Origin: Ignavibacteria bacterium
GTDB lineage: Bacteria > Bacteroidota > Ignavibacteria > Tepidaquicellales > Tepidaquicellaceae
Assembly: GCA_016716125.1 (NCBI GenBank)
Contig: JADJWZ010000020.1
Span: 12,837 to 76,836 of the forward strand
DNA: 64,000 bases
Direction of reading: 5' to 3'
Positions 19,425-29,423 of this stretch are shown one piece after another. The stretch's first letter is position 1; each line of letters starts with the position of its first letter. The notes below the pieces were generated by a model. It did no database searches. It saw only the letters and a list, made by a program, of their open reading frames with translations, and was not told where the DNA came from. Position numbers and translations under genes: made by a program.

Positions 19425-20072
19425 CTACCGGCTCTTCTCGTCTATTTCAATAACACTCTTATCTTTTACGTGATCGGGTACCGTACCGAGTACATAATCC
19501 CAGAGCGGGTTGCTGACGCCGTATGCAGTCTGATCATCTCCGTAATGATGTTTCAGATGATAGACTTTTAGGAATTTTCCGATCTTTCCGTTCATCTTAA
19601 AATGATGTGTGGCATAATGGATTGAGTCATACGCTACATAACCGAGTGCAAATCCTGCGAATATTGACAGATAATAATCTCCGAAAATAACTTTGAATAA
19701 AAAGAAAAAAAACGTAGCCAGCGGAATGCTTACAAGTAAAGGCATTACAAGTCTCGTAGCGTCTCTCGGATAATCATGATGTATTCCATGAACAAGAAAG
19801 TGAACTCTCTTTCCTGTTTCTGATGTAGGGTGATAATGAAACGCCCATCTGTGTATCACATATTCCATTAAAGTCCAGAGGAGTATTCCGGCGAAGAAAC
19901 TTATAACCGACGATAGTAATGTAATATTTTCAGAACCGAAATATGCGGTTGCAATTATAACAGGTATGAATACAAAAAGCGGTGTAGCAGGATGAATATG
20001 AGAAAAATATTCAAGAAAAGGATTTTTAAATAATCTTATTGTTTCGTTTTTATTTGATACGAACTTAGCCAT
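19425..20072 (-). CDS. Fatty acid hydroxylase superfamily membrane protein
   Basis: A 215-residue integral membrane protein with about four hydrophobic segments. It has the histidine clusters of the fatty acid hydroxylase/sterol desaturase superfamily: H-R-W-A-F-H-Y-H, H-G-I-H-H-D-Y-P, H-Y-A-T-H-H and H-L-K-H-H, which would hold a di-iron centre. The order and spacing fit the FA2H/Scs7 type (fatty acid 2-hydroxylase) better than sterol desaturases, and length is near normal for bacterial members. It would modify membrane or sphingolipid-type acyl chains; the exact substrate is inferred. It is the downstream neighbour of mscL. Confidence 0.88.
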   Translation of the reverse strand: MAKFVSNKNETIRLFKNPFLEYFSHIHPATPLFVFIPVIIATAYFGSENITLLSSVISFFAGILLWTLMEYVIHRWAFHYHPTSETGKRVHFLVHGIHHDYPRDATRLVMPLLVSIPLATFFFFLFKVIFGDYYLSIFAGFALGYVAYDSIHYATHHFKMNGKIGKFLKVYHLKHHYGDDQTAYGVSNPLWDYVLGTVPDHVKDKSVIEIDEKSR

Positions 20073-20141
20073 TTGAGTAAAAAATTTTCAGTAAAATATG
20101 TAATTCATTTTTGTATATAAACACAAATTTTAATACAATTT

Positions 20142-20513
20142 TTACTTTCCGGACTTAAGTACGTCCCTGATCTCGGTTAAGAGCTTTTCCTCATTTGACG
20201 GCTCCGGAGGCGGCGCTGCTTCTTCCTTGGTTCTGAATCTGTTAATTCCTTTCACTACCAGAAATAACACAAATCCTATGATCAGAAAATTTATTATCGC
20301 CTGTATAAGTTTTCCGTATGTTAAATCAGCATTGCCGACTTTAGCCGAAAGTCCGCTGAAGTCAATTCCGCCGAGAATAATTCCGATCAGCGGCATAAAA
20401 AGATCAGCTACGGTAGAATTAACAATCGCCCCGAAAGCCCCGCCGATGATAACACCGATTGCCAGGTCGAGAGCGTTTCCTTTTGAGATAAACTCTTTAA
20501 ATTCGTTTAACAT
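20142..20513 (-). CDS. mscL: Large-conductance mechanosensitive channel MscL
   Basis: 123 residues, within the usual range for MscL. The N-terminal amphipathic helix and TM1 read F-K-E-F-I-S-K-G-N-A-L-D-L-A-I-G-V-I-I-G-G-A-F-G, the gate region typical of the family. A short periplasmic loop (G-L-S-A-K-V-G) and TM2 (I-I-N-F-L-I-I-G-F-V-L-F) follow, then a charged cytoplasmic helix E-E-K-L-L-T-E-I-R. It forms a homopentameric emergency release valve under hypo-osmotic shock. It is followed on the same strand by the hydroxylase family gene. Confidence 0.96.
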   Translation of the reverse strand: MLNEFKEFISKGNALDLAIGVIIGGAFGAIVNSTVADLFMPLIGIILGGIDFSGLSAKVGNADLTYGKLIQAIINFLIIGFVLFLVVKGINRFRTKEEAAPPPEPSNEEKLLTEIRDVLKSGK

Positions 20514-20661
20514 AAATGTGATTAATTTTTTTTTACAAAAGTATATTATTATCCGTCATTATAAAAGTCATGAAAGTATTTAGGGGTTTTGGCAAATTTA
20601 TTTATCCGCATACCTGTTTTGAAAAATTAAGTGTTAATAAACTTTACAATGAAATGTTCAT

Positions 20662-21513
20662 TTAGATTTTTAAAGCATAAATTCCGATCCATTCCGAGCT
20701 CATCTGTATATCCGCCACTTCAAAGTCATACTGCGTCAGATATTCCAGAATTTCCTGATCTTCGTTTATCAGAATTCCGGACAGGAATAATTTACTTCCG
20801 GAATCCATTAAATCTGAAACAGCTTCAATATTATCAGTGATAACGCTCCGTATTATATTTGCGCAGACGATATCAAACGATTCGCCTTTTACTTCGCCGA
20901 TACTTCCTTTTATGAATTTAATTTTGTCATGAACCTTATTTATTTCAGCGTATTCTTTTGCATTCAAAACGGAATCTTCGTCAATATCCACTGCAACGGC
21001 TTTCCCGGCTCCAAGCTTTATTCCGGCGATTGACAAAATTCCCGTGCCGCATCCGAAATCAAACAGCTTCTCTTCGTTTCCTTCCACGTATTTTGACATG
21101 AGTTCAAGCACAAGCTGCGTCGTCTCATTGTGTCCCGTTCCGAACGACATCTTCGGATCGATCTGAATGAGAATTTTTCCTTCGGTATCTTTTAATTCAT
21201 GTTCCTTCCATGACGGATAAATAATTATCCTCTCATCTATAAAAACCGGTTCTATTGTTTTTTCCCATTCTTCGTTCCAGTTCTTATCTTCCATCAGTCT
21301 GAATGAAAAGTCTTTTTTACCAATAAGTCCCGTGATCTCGAGTGATTTCCTAAGCATCGTGATCTGATCTTTGGAATCCGGAGGTAAATTTAATATTAAC
21401 TGACCTTCTTCCTCCAGTATATTTTCAATTCCTTCCATATACAGAACATTCATAATGTCATCATAACCGGATTCATTGAAAGCAATTTTTATCTCATAAT
21501 ATTTATCAGCCAT
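20662..21513 (-). CDS. prmA: Ribosomal protein L11 methyltransferase
   Basis: 283 residues from the ATG at 21513. The longer frame to 21537 is less likely, because an AAAGGAG box lies just before this ATG and the product then starts M-A-D-K-Y-Y-E-I-K. The N-terminal substrate-recognition domain is followed by the SAM-binding domain with D-P-K-M-S-F-G-T-G-H-N-E-T-T, L-F-D-F-G-C-G-T-G-I-L-S-I-A and N-I-I-R motifs, all typical of PrmA, which trimethylates L11. Its first codons overlap the end of folD by 8 bases, so the two are translationally coupled. Confidence 0.95.
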   Translation of the reverse strand: MADKYYEIKIAFNESGYDDIMNVLYMEGIENILEEEGQLILNLPPDSKDQITMLRKSLEITGLIGKKDFSFRLMEDKNWNEEWEKTIEPVFIDERIIIYPSWKEHELKDTEGKILIQIDPKMSFGTGHNETTQLVLELMSKYVEGNEEKLFDFGCGTGILSIAGIKLGAGKAVAVDIDEDSVLNAKEYAEINKVHDKIKFIKGSIGEVKGESFDIVCANIIRSVITDNIEAVSDLMDSGSKLFLSGILINEDQEILEYLTQYDFEVADIQMSSEWIGIYALKI

Positions 21514-22393
21514 AAACTTCTCCTTTCGCAGCGTCAAGAGTATTTCTCAATAACATCGCAATTGTCATCGGTCCGACTCCGCCGGGTACAGGTGTGATCA
21601 TTCCGCATTTATCAAAACAGCCGTTGTAGTCAACGTCTCCCGTGATCCTGTATCCCGATTTAGTGTCTTTATCTTCCACTCTGTTTATACCGACATCTAT
21701 AATAACGCATCCCTCTTTTATGAAATCTTTTTTTACAAAATCAGCTTTGCCGATAGCGGCGATAAGTATATCCGCTTCCGAAGTTACGCTTTTAATATCT
21801 GCGGTCTTACTGTGACATACCGTAACCGTACAGTTGAATTCCGGTCTGAGAAGCAGAGAGGCAACCGGTTTGCCTACAATGTTGCTCCTGCCGATTATGA
21901 CTGCGCGCATTCCTTCGGTTTTAATATTTTTCCTTCTGAGCATTTCTGTAATACCGAGAGGTGTGCACGGTATGAAGCAATTATCTCCTATAGATAATTT
22001 TCCCACATTGACAGGATGAAAGCCGTCAACATCTTTTTTGTAATCAATCGCTTCTATAATTTTTTTGGGATCGATATGAGCGGGGAGCGGAAGCTGAACG
22101 AGAATGCCGTGGATCTTTTCATCCGAGTTGAATTTTCTGATAAGTTCGAGAAGCTGAGTTTCAATGATATCTCCCGGAACGGCTTCCGTTACGGAATGGA
22201 ATCCTGCTTCATCGCAGGCTTTGCCTTTGTTTTTTACATATACACGGGAAGCGGGATCATCACCGGCTATAATGAATGCAAGTCCGGGAGTGACGCCTTT
22301 TTCATTTTTAAAAATGTCCGTTTCAGATTTGACTTCGCTTTTAATTTGGGCGGAAATTTCTTTCCCGTCTATAATTTTACTGATTTTACTCAC
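21506..22393 (-). CDS. folD: Bifunctional methylenetetrahydrofolate dehydrogenase/cyclohydrolase
   Basis: 295 residues, full length. The two FolD signatures are present: V-G-D-D-P-A-S-x-x-Y-V-x-x-K-type sequence (A-G-D-D-P-A-S-R-V-Y-V-K-N-K, with the catalytic lysine) and the C-terminal P-G-G-V-G-P-M-T block. The Rossmann NADP site is V-I-I-G-R-S-N-I-V-G-K-P. It interconverts 5,10-methylene- and 10-formyl-tetrahydrofolate for purine and formyl-Met supply. It is followed directly by prmA with an 8-base overlap and is preceded by carA about 60 bases upstream on the same strand, so the three may form one transcript. Confidence 0.96.
   Translation of the reverse strand: MSKISKIIDGKEISAQIKSEVKSETDIFKNEKGVTPGLAFIIAGDDPASRVYVKNKGKACDEAGFHSVTEAVPGDIIETQLLELIRKFNSDEKIHGILVQLPLPAHIDPKKIIEAIDYKKDVDGFHPVNVGKLSIGDNCFIPCTPLGITEMLRRKNIKTEGMRAVIIGRSNIVGKPVASLLLRPEFNCTVTVCHSKTADIKSVTSEADILIAAIGKADFVKKDFIKEGCVIIDVGINRVEDKDTKSGYRITGDVDYNGCFDKCGMITPVPGGVGPMTIAMLLRNTLDAAKGEVYG
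21520..21526 (-). promoter_or_regulatory. Ribosome binding site that fixes the prmA start
   Basis: AAAGGAG on the minus strand, six bases before the ATG at 21513 and inside the last codons of folD. It is stronger than most leaders in this window and supports the shorter prmA start. Confidence 0.75.
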
Positions 22394-22455
22394 AGATTAT
22401 AAAATTGAAAAATATAAAATAAAAAAATTTAAATTAATTTAATTCCATTACAACT

Positions 22456-23538
22456 TTATTTCTGAACAATATTCATAAACTCATCAAACAGATATTTGCT
22501 GTCATTCGGACCGGGGGATGATTCAGGATGATACTGAACGGACATTACCGGAAATTTTCTGTGCCTGAGTCCTTCGTTAGTATTGTCATATAGATTTGTA
22601 TGAGTGATCTTTACTGTATCCGTATTCAGTGAATTTTCATCAACTGCGAATCCGTGATTCTGAGCCGTGATCTCGATTTTGTTTTTGTCAAGATTCTTTA
22701 CGGGATGATTACCGCCTCTGTGTCCGAATTTTAATTTATAGGTTTTTCCTTCCAGAGCATGAGCGATGAGCTGATGACCGAGACATATTCCGAATATTGG
22801 AATTTTTGTTGGTATAAGATTTTTAATATTTTCTATAGCATAGGTGACAGCTCCGGGATCGCCGGGACCGTTTGAAAGAAAAATGCCGTGAGGTTTATAA
22901 TCAAGCACTTCTCGGTGATCCGCATCAGCGCTGAATATCTTCAGCTCAGTATTAAATTTCAGAAACTCTCTGAGAATGTTTTTCTTTATGCCGAAATCAT
23001 AAACTGCAATTCTGTATTTCGGTTTTTTTGATTTGAACGTATATGAATTTGAAGTTGTAACTTTCTTTACAAGATCGAGACCGGACATGGAAGGGGACTT
23101 AAGAACTTTCTCCAGAAGATTTTTATCACTTACGCTGTCATCAGAAATCATTCCTCTCATTGAACCTTCGCTTCTGATCATCTTGGTCAGAGCTCTTGTA
23201 TCGATCCCGTATATTCCCGTGATCCGGAATTTTTTCAGATAATTATCAAGCGAATGACTTCCTTCATAGTTACTCCATTCATCTTCATAATTACCGACGA
23301 CTAATCCGGCCGCTTGTATTTTTTCGGATTCAATGTCAGTTTCATTCACTCCGTAATTTCCGATCAGCGGATATGTCATTATTATTATCTGTCCTGAATA
23401 GGACGGGTCAGTGAGGATCTCCTGATAGCCGGTCAGAGAAGTATTGAAAACGACTTCACCGGATGCGTTGCCTTTGTATCCGAAAAGCGTACCTTCGAAT
23501 ATCACTCCGTTTTCTAAAACCAGCTTACCTTTTGACAA
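22456..23538 (-). CDS. carA: Carbamoyl-phosphate synthase small (glutaminase) subunit
   Basis: 360 residues, normal CarA length. The N-terminal domain starts K-L-V-L-E-N-G-x-x-F-E-G. The class I glutamine amidotransferase domain contains the nucleophile C252 in F-G-I-C-L-G-H-Q, the H-R-G-G-N-H-P-V block and catalytic H and E in Q-Y-H-P-E-S-S-P-G-P. It feeds ammonia to CarB for pyrimidine and arginine synthesis; carB is not in this window. It starts 7 bases after the S9 peptidase stop on the same strand, so the two are probably co-transcribed. Confidence 0.96.
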   Translation of the reverse strand: MSKGKLVLENGVIFEGTLFGYKGNASGEVVFNTSLTGYQEILTDPSYSGQIIIMTYPLIGNYGVNETDIESEKIQAAGLVVGNYEDEWSNYEGSHSLDNYLKKFRITGIYGIDTRALTKMIRSEGSMRGMISDDSVSDKNLLEKVLKSPSMSGLDLVKKVTTSNSYTFKSKKPKYRIAVYDFGIKKNILREFLKFNTELKIFSADADHREVLDYKPHGIFLSNGPGDPGAVTYAIENIKNLIPTKIPIFGICLGHQLIAHALEGKTYKLKFGHRGGNHPVKNLDKNKIEITAQNHGFAVDENSLNTDTVKITHTNLYDNTNEGLRHRKFPVMSVQYHPESSPGPNDSKYLFDEFMNIVQK

Positions 23539-23545
23539 ATAAATT

Positions 23546-25360
23546 CTACTTTAAATATTTTTCCAGAAATTCGATCTTCGCTTTGAATACCTTTATCTGA
23601 TTTGAAACTTTACTGAATCCGTGACCTTCGTCTTCAAGAAGAATATATTCGACGGGCTTATTCATTTCTTTCAGTTTATTTACTATCTGTTCGGATTCGG
23701 CTACCACTACTCTCGGGTCATGCCTACCCTGAACTACAAATAGCGGACACTTTATATTATCAACAAAATTTATCGGTGATCTTTCCTTAAGAAGTTCACT
23801 GTCAGTATCAGGATTTCCGACCAAGTTATCTGTCCCTTTTTTCCAGTGCTCCGGTACGGATTTTACAAACGTAAAAAGATCAGACGGTCCGAAAATATCA
23901 ATAGCGCATTTCCAGATATCGGGAGCTTTTGTAATGCATGTCAGACACATAAAACCTCCGAAGCTTCCGCCTACTACTGCAATTTTTTTCGGATCGACAT
24001 ATCCGGTTGTCTTGAGATAATCTACGCTGTGAAGGACGTCCTTAAATTCCGCGCCGCCCCAGTCCTTATAGATCATCTTTTGAAAAGTCTTTCCGTAACC
24101 GGTACTGCCTCTGAAATTCGGACAGATAACAATGTATCCGTTATTAGAAAATATCTGAACATACTTGCTGAAGTTATGCATCTCCTGATGCTCGGGTCCG
24201 CCGTGAGGCCAGACTATTGCCGGATTTGATCCGTCTTTCTTAAGACCTTTCGGAATGTACAGAATGCCGTGAATTTTCAGTCCGTCAAAACTTTTATAAA
24301 AAATATCTTTTGGTTTTGTCAGACCTTTTTTTGAAACTCCGCCGACTAATGAATTAGTGATCTGCTTAAAAGTATTTTTCTTTAAGTCATATACAAAAAT
24401 ATCTCCGGGATGTAAAGGACTGTCACAGATGAACACGATTTTTTTATCATCATTCGTAAAAGTAAGATGACCGTAATTTCCTTTCGGCAGTTTTAATTTC
24501 TGAGTTTTACCCGTCCTCAGATTTTTTACTTTAGGCGTATAGTTACCGTTCACATTTACATTCCACACAAGAATGTTTTTATCATGTGAAAAAGCGAAAC
24601 CGGTTACATCCCAGTTTTCCTTTATTATCCATTTACTCTTTTTCTTTTTAATGTCATAATACTTTATACCTTTAAATTCTCTTCCCTCGTCAGAAATATA
24701 ATAGAATCCGTTATTTTTTTTATCAAATTCCGAACCCGCATTAAACACATTAGTTTCTATATCATGCTCGGTAATATTCGTAATGGTATCATTCTTTGTA
24801 TCGTGAAGCAGAATGTCCATATTTATATTTCCGTAAAATTTTATATAAGTTATATATCTTTCATTGCTGCTCCAGGATTCAGCATGCGTGGGATAATGAT
24901 CGTCAAAAGCTTTTATAAGGAAATTTTCACCTGATTTGAAATCCTGAATATAGACATCGAAATTATATTTAAGTCTTTTATTTGTAGAGAAGAGAAACTT
25001 GCTTCCTTTTTTATTGAATGAATGAAAAAAACACTGAGAGTCTGCAAAATCTTTTGAGAGGTGGGAAACTTCAGAGTTAGATTCATCAAGTTTGTATATC
25101 TGAAGATTCTCATTCCCTTCCGTATCGCTTAAAAAAACCAGTTCCTTTGATTTAGGATTTTGATAAAGCGCTTTAACGGAATCGTGCCATGTAGTGATCT
25201 GATCCGCCCAGCCGCCTTCGATCGGCACTGACCATATCTGCGGACTTCCTGAAGTATTCGTTATGAAAAAAATACATTTATCATCTTTTGAAACCGTGAA
25301 GTCGAATATAGTCCTGATAGAAAAAAATTTTTCTACTGAATACTTTTGTACTTTTGTCAA
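23546..25360 (-). CDS. S9 family prolyl oligopeptidase/acylaminoacyl-peptidase-like enzyme
   Basis: 604 residues without a signal peptide, so probably cytosolic. Residues about 20-340 form a WD40-like beta-propeller that limits access to the active site. The C-terminal alpha/beta-hydrolase domain carries the triad S466 (G-G-S-F-G-G-F), D548 (G-R-H-D-P-R-V) and H580 (E-D-E-G-H-G-F), plus the oxyanion-region H-G-G-P-E. This matches the S9C group. It would cleave short or N-acylated peptides and could finish the peptide breakdown begun by secreted peptidases encoded earlier in the window; that link is inferred. Confidence 0.93.
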   Translation of the reverse strand: MTKVQKYSVEKFFSIRTIFDFTVSKDDKCIFFITNTSGSPQIWSVPIEGGWADQITTWHDSVKALYQNPKSKELVFLSDTEGNENLQIYKLDESNSEVSHLSKDFADSQCFFHSFNKKGSKFLFSTNKRLKYNFDVYIQDFKSGENFLIKAFDDHYPTHAESWSSNERYITYIKFYGNINMDILLHDTKNDTITNITEHDIETNVFNAGSEFDKKNNGFYYISDEGREFKGIKYYDIKKKKSKWIIKENWDVTGFAFSHDKNILVWNVNVNGNYTPKVKNLRTGKTQKLKLPKGNYGHLTFTNDDKKIVFICDSPLHPGDIFVYDLKKNTFKQITNSLVGGVSKKGLTKPKDIFYKSFDGLKIHGILYIPKGLKKDGSNPAIVWPHGGPEHQEMHNFSKYVQIFSNNGYIVICPNFRGSTGYGKTFQKMIYKDWGGAEFKDVLHSVDYLKTTGYVDPKKIAVVGGSFGGFMCLTCITKAPDIWKCAIDIFGPSDLFTFVKSVPEHWKKGTDNLVGNPDTDSELLKERSPINFVDNIKCPLFVVQGRHDPRVVVAESEQIVNKLKEMNKPVEYILLEDEGHGFSKVSNQIKVFKAKIEFLEKYLK

Positions 25361-25583
25361 TTTAATTTAATGTGATTTAAAATTATAAATAGAATTTGAT
25401 AAAGATAACTTTTTTAGAAAACAATTTTTAGTCTAAACTTAAGTTCACCGGTATTTATTAAATAATCGGATTTTCATGAGGTACATTCAGAAAGAATTCT
25501 GTTATTTCTGTGAACGAAAAGCCAGCAGGCTCGAAAGGTTAATACAATGCCTGAGAACTGTTGTAAAAAAAAATCAGTATAGA

Positions 25584-26801
25584 TCATTTTATCAAAACGG
25601 CTTTACCAAAATAATTTCCAAGATCCGTTCTCAGTGAATAAAAATATACTCCGCTTGGATAGTTATTCGCATTCCATACAACTGAATAACTTCCGGGAGC
25701 CTGTCTCTTTTTAAGAAGCAGTTCGGTAAATTCTCCGGATGCAGTATAGATCTCCAGCACTACATTCGTATTTGTGATAAGATTATAGCTTATTGTAGTA
25801 GAGGGATTAAACGGATTGGGGAAATTATCATGCAAAGTATTTTTTATCGGGAAAATATTTTCATTTGTGTTTTCGCTGATACCGACGGGAGATAAAGTAT
25901 ATTTATATACCTGATTCCCGCTTGCATATGCAATGCTGTCACCGGCAATAAATATTCCGTGGATTCTGCTGCCGACATTTATGTGGCTCCAGTTAAATCC
26001 GCCGTTTGTAGTCTGATGAATTCCAAAGTTGCCGTGATTTGCAACCCAGCCTGTATTTTCATTTATAAAACCAATCGGATCGAGATCTGGAGAGGTAGTA
26101 GGTATTTCAATTCTGATCCAGTTATGACCTCCGTCCGTAGTTTTTATGACAGCTCCGTTACCCTGCACAAATCTCTCGATGGTTGCATAACCGAGCAGAT
26201 CATTTACAAAATAAATATTCCATACATGTTCGCTCTGAATCAGGGATTTATACACCTTGCTCCATGTGATCCCTGCATCTGTGGTCCGGAGCATTGCGCT
26301 TCCTTCCGTGATGATGTTGCTTCTCGATCCGAGGAAACCCGTAGAAGCGTCCAGGAACCAAACGCCGACCTGATAATTACTGTAAGCGCCCATATCAATG
26401 TTTTCAAATGTCAGTCCGGCATTGGTGGTTTTGATAATGTTTGTCGGTCCGCTGTATTTCCCCGATCCGTACATGATGGAATCTCCGATCACTGAAATAT
26501 CGCAAACACCTACAGGAGGAGGTGAGATCATAGTATCTATTCTTATCCAGTTTTCGCCGCTGTTTGTTGTCTTATAAAGTCTTCCGCTGAGAGAGCCGAC
26601 CCATCCGAGATTTTCATTATTGAATGCCACGCTTCTGAAATATCCGCCGTCAGGATCTGAGAACTGCAGTGTGAAATTCAAACCGCCGTTTGTAGTTTTA
26701 TAAATTTCATCTTCACCTGCCTGTACTACCCATCCTGTATTTTCATTAATAAACCAAAGGTCCTCATATCTTATAGAGGCACCGGTAATTAATAATTTCA
26801 T
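25584..26801 (-). CDS. YCF48-type propeller with T9SS domain but no signal peptide
   Basis: 405 residues. Propeller repeats (I-N-E-N-T-G-W-V-x-x-x-G-x-x-x-I-Y-K-T-T-N-G-G) begin at residue 10 and the T9SS domain closes the protein (LHDNFPNPFNP, ending FGKAVLIK). The N-terminus M-K-L-L-I-T-G-A-S-I-R-Y-E-D-L is only a few residues long and is not a Sec signal. The start lies three bases after the stop of the preceding gene. T9SS cargo needs a signal peptide, so the 5' end was probably lost by deletion against the neighbouring gene. It may be non-functional or depend on read-through. Confidence 0.8.
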   Translation of the reverse strand: MKLLITGASIRYEDLWFINENTGWVVQAGEDEIYKTTNGGLNFTLQFSDPDGGYFRSVAFNNENLGWVGSLSGRLYKTTNSGENWIRIDTMISPPPVGVCDISVIGDSIMYGSGKYSGPTNIIKTTNAGLTFENIDMGAYSNYQVGVWFLDASTGFLGSRSNIITEGSAMLRTTDAGITWSKVYKSLIQSEHVWNIYFVNDLLGYATIERFVQGNGAVIKTTDGGHNWIRIEIPTTSPDLDPIGFINENTGWVANHGNFGIHQTTNGGFNWSHINVGSRIHGIFIAGDSIAYASGNQVYKYTLSPVGISENTNENIFPIKNTLHDNFPNPFNPSTTISYNLITNTNVVLEIYTASGEFTELLLKKRQAPGSYSVVWNANNYPSGVYFYSLRTDLGNYFGKAVLIK

Positions 26802-26804
26802 TCT

Positions 26805-29143
26805 TTATTTTAGTAAGATCATTTTACCGGATAGTTTTATATTACCCGATCTCAAAATATAAAAATATATTCCGCTCGGTAATCCGGCGGCATTCCAGTT
26901 GTATGTGTATTCACCTTTATTCATTACATCATTTACAATTCCGCTTATCTTTCTGCCGCTGATATCATAAACCGACAGATCAATTTCAGATCTTGCGGGA
27001 ATCGTAAATCCAATTACTGTATTGGGATTAAACGGATTAGGATAATTTTGTCTGAGAATAAATCCGTCCGGTATATTTTCCGAAACAGCTTGTATCCCGG
27101 TAGTTTTCAAACTGTAACCGGAAATGAAATTCATTGAAGCCGAACCCGCGGCAGTAAAGCTTCCACCAGCTACAAATGATGAACTAAATGTATTAAATGT
27201 ATAAACAGCATTGTTAAAATTTCCCGAAGATATCCAGTTCGTTCCGTTCCATTTCGCTACATTCCTGATCTGCTGTGAATTAATCTCTGCAAAAAACCCG
27301 CCGATATAAAGCTGTCCGTTATATGAATACATTTTATTCACAGCTGCGCTGCTGCCTGTAATTTCATCCTGACTGAAAGATGACCATCCGGACCCTGTCC
27401 ATTTTGCGATCTTATCAGCCTCATTTCCGTCAGCAGTTGTAAAGGCACCGGCTGCCAGCAATTCACCGTTAAAAATTTCAAGATCAAATACAGAACTGTT
27501 CATGCCAAATCCAAGTGACTGCCATTGAGTACCGTTCCATCTGGCAGTTCTGTTTGCAGTGTTTCCTCCTGCCGTTGAGAATGTACCGCCGGCGATCAGT
27601 TCATTATTGTACACTTCCATCGAAGTAACGACATTATTCGTTCCGCTGCCAAGCGGCTGCCATACAGACCCGTTCCATCTGGCAATTCTGTTTGCACCGG
27701 ATCCGCCTGCTGTTGTAAAAGCGCCCCCTGCATATAATTCTCCGTTAAAGACAAGCAGAGAACTAATGAAATTATTCATACCCGTTCCCAAAGGCAGCCA
27801 TGCCGAACCGTTCCACTTTGCGATATAATTAGCACTTGTGCCGCCAGCCTGAGTAAAGTATCCCGCAGCAATTAATTCTCCGTTAAATACAGAAAGCGCA
27901 TAGACATCATCATTCATTCCGCTTCCCAAAGAATTCCATTCCGCCCCGTCCCATAAAGCTATATGCATTGCGGTGTTATTTCCCGCTTCAGTGAAACTTC
28001 CGCCTACTGCTAATTTATTATCAAATATTTCAGATGATAAAACGGAATTATTAAGACCGCTTCCATACTGACTCCAGATACGCGAGCTGGTATCAGATAC
28101 TGCTATGAATCTTAAAGATTCATTACCGGTAAGAGTAAAATCCCCGCCGCAGTAAAATAGATTGTTTGACTCGTAAAAAGTTTGGACCTGATTATTAAAA
28201 CCGGAGCCAGCCTGACTCCAGTTGCTGCCGTTCCATTTGCCGCCTTTGAAGCCGGTATGCCGCCTGCATTATTAAAATTACCTCCGGCATACAGCAGATT
28301 ATTATAATAATAAATAACAGAAACCGTTCCGTCAGCACCGGATCCGAGCGGAGACCAGCCGGAGCCGTTCCATCGGGCGATCCTGTTTACCGGATCGGAA
28401 CCGGATAATGTAAAAATGCCTCCTGCATAAAGTTCTGATCCGTCAGATTCCAGAGAATATACTGCATTATTAAATCCGTTTCCGAGAGGCAGCCATTCGG
28501 CGCCGTTCCATTCTGCTATTCTGTTCAGAGCAGCGGAACCGGAAGAAGTAAAATTTCCCCCGGCGATAATTTTTCCGGAATGAACTGAAACGACTCTTGT
28601 CAGAGCGTTTAACCCGTTTCCGAGAGGCAGCCATTCGGCGCCGTTCCATCTTGCGATATTACTCACGGCGACTGATCCGGATAGAGTAAAACTTCCGGCA
28701 GCTATAAGTTCATTATTAAATACAGTCATTGAAAAGACCGTACCGTTCAGACCTGAACCTAAAGAAGACCATACCGTCCCATTCCACTTTGCGATATTAT
28801 TTACGCTGACCGAACCGCCGGCAGTGGAAAAATTTCCCGCAGCTATTAATTCATTGTTAAATTTTATTACTGAATTGACATCTCCGTTCACACCTCCGCC
28901 GATCCCCGACCACACTGCGCCGTTCCATTTGATGATCCGGCTGGCGATCACACCGCCGCCGGCCGTCTGAAATGTGCCGCCCGCTACAAGGTCACCGTTG
29001 AATTCAGACAGAGCTCTTACTGATGCATTGGGTCCGGCTCCGACGTTTACCCAGTTACCGCTTCCGTTTGAATAAACGTCACAGAATGAAAGTATAAAAA
29101 ATGAAAATATAACCTGTAAAAATAAAGTAAGCCTGCTTTTCAA
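26805..29143 (-). CDS. Secreted repeat protein (A-K-W-N-G type) with T9SS domain, one frameshift
   Basis: Two open frames (28112-29143 with signal peptide, 26805-27968 with T9SS tail) join into one 779-residue protein if one A is added to the run at 28236-28238. The region between them then reads as good repeats (W-N-G-S-N-W-S-Q-A-G-S-G-F-N-N). About fourteen repeats of roughly 45 residues carry L-Y/I-A-A/G-G-x-F-x-x-A-G and I-A-x-W-N-G-x-x-W-x-x-L-G-x-G, a propeller-type surface repeat. The tail is LRQNYPNPFNP to GKMILLK. As read, the first half would lack the export domain and the second half a signal peptide. Confidence 0.85.
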
Positions 29144-29423
29144 ATCTTATATTAATTTTTCAAAACTTAACTATTTAATTTTTTATTAACAATATTATTT
29201 TTGATTTCAGATAGTTTTCCGGGAGACCGATGAACCGGCAGGTATTTTATAATAACCGCACATCATTTGTCAACACAGACTGCCATAGTCTTGCTTAAAC
29301 ATACAGATGGTTTCGCTTCCCCCGGTTCTTTATTCCTTAAGTGGTGAGAACCTGTAATTTTGATAATAATTTATTACTAACATTTTTAATTAACTATTTT
29401 TAGTTTAGAAAAAAACTTTACCA

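Noticed and set aside
22016..22402. 128-codon plus-strand frame
   Set aside because: Antisense to folD, whose catalytic motifs are intact.
25959..26495. 178-codon plus-strand frame
   Set aside because: Fully antisense to the repeat-bearing YCF48-type gene; no repeats or recognisable motifs of its own.
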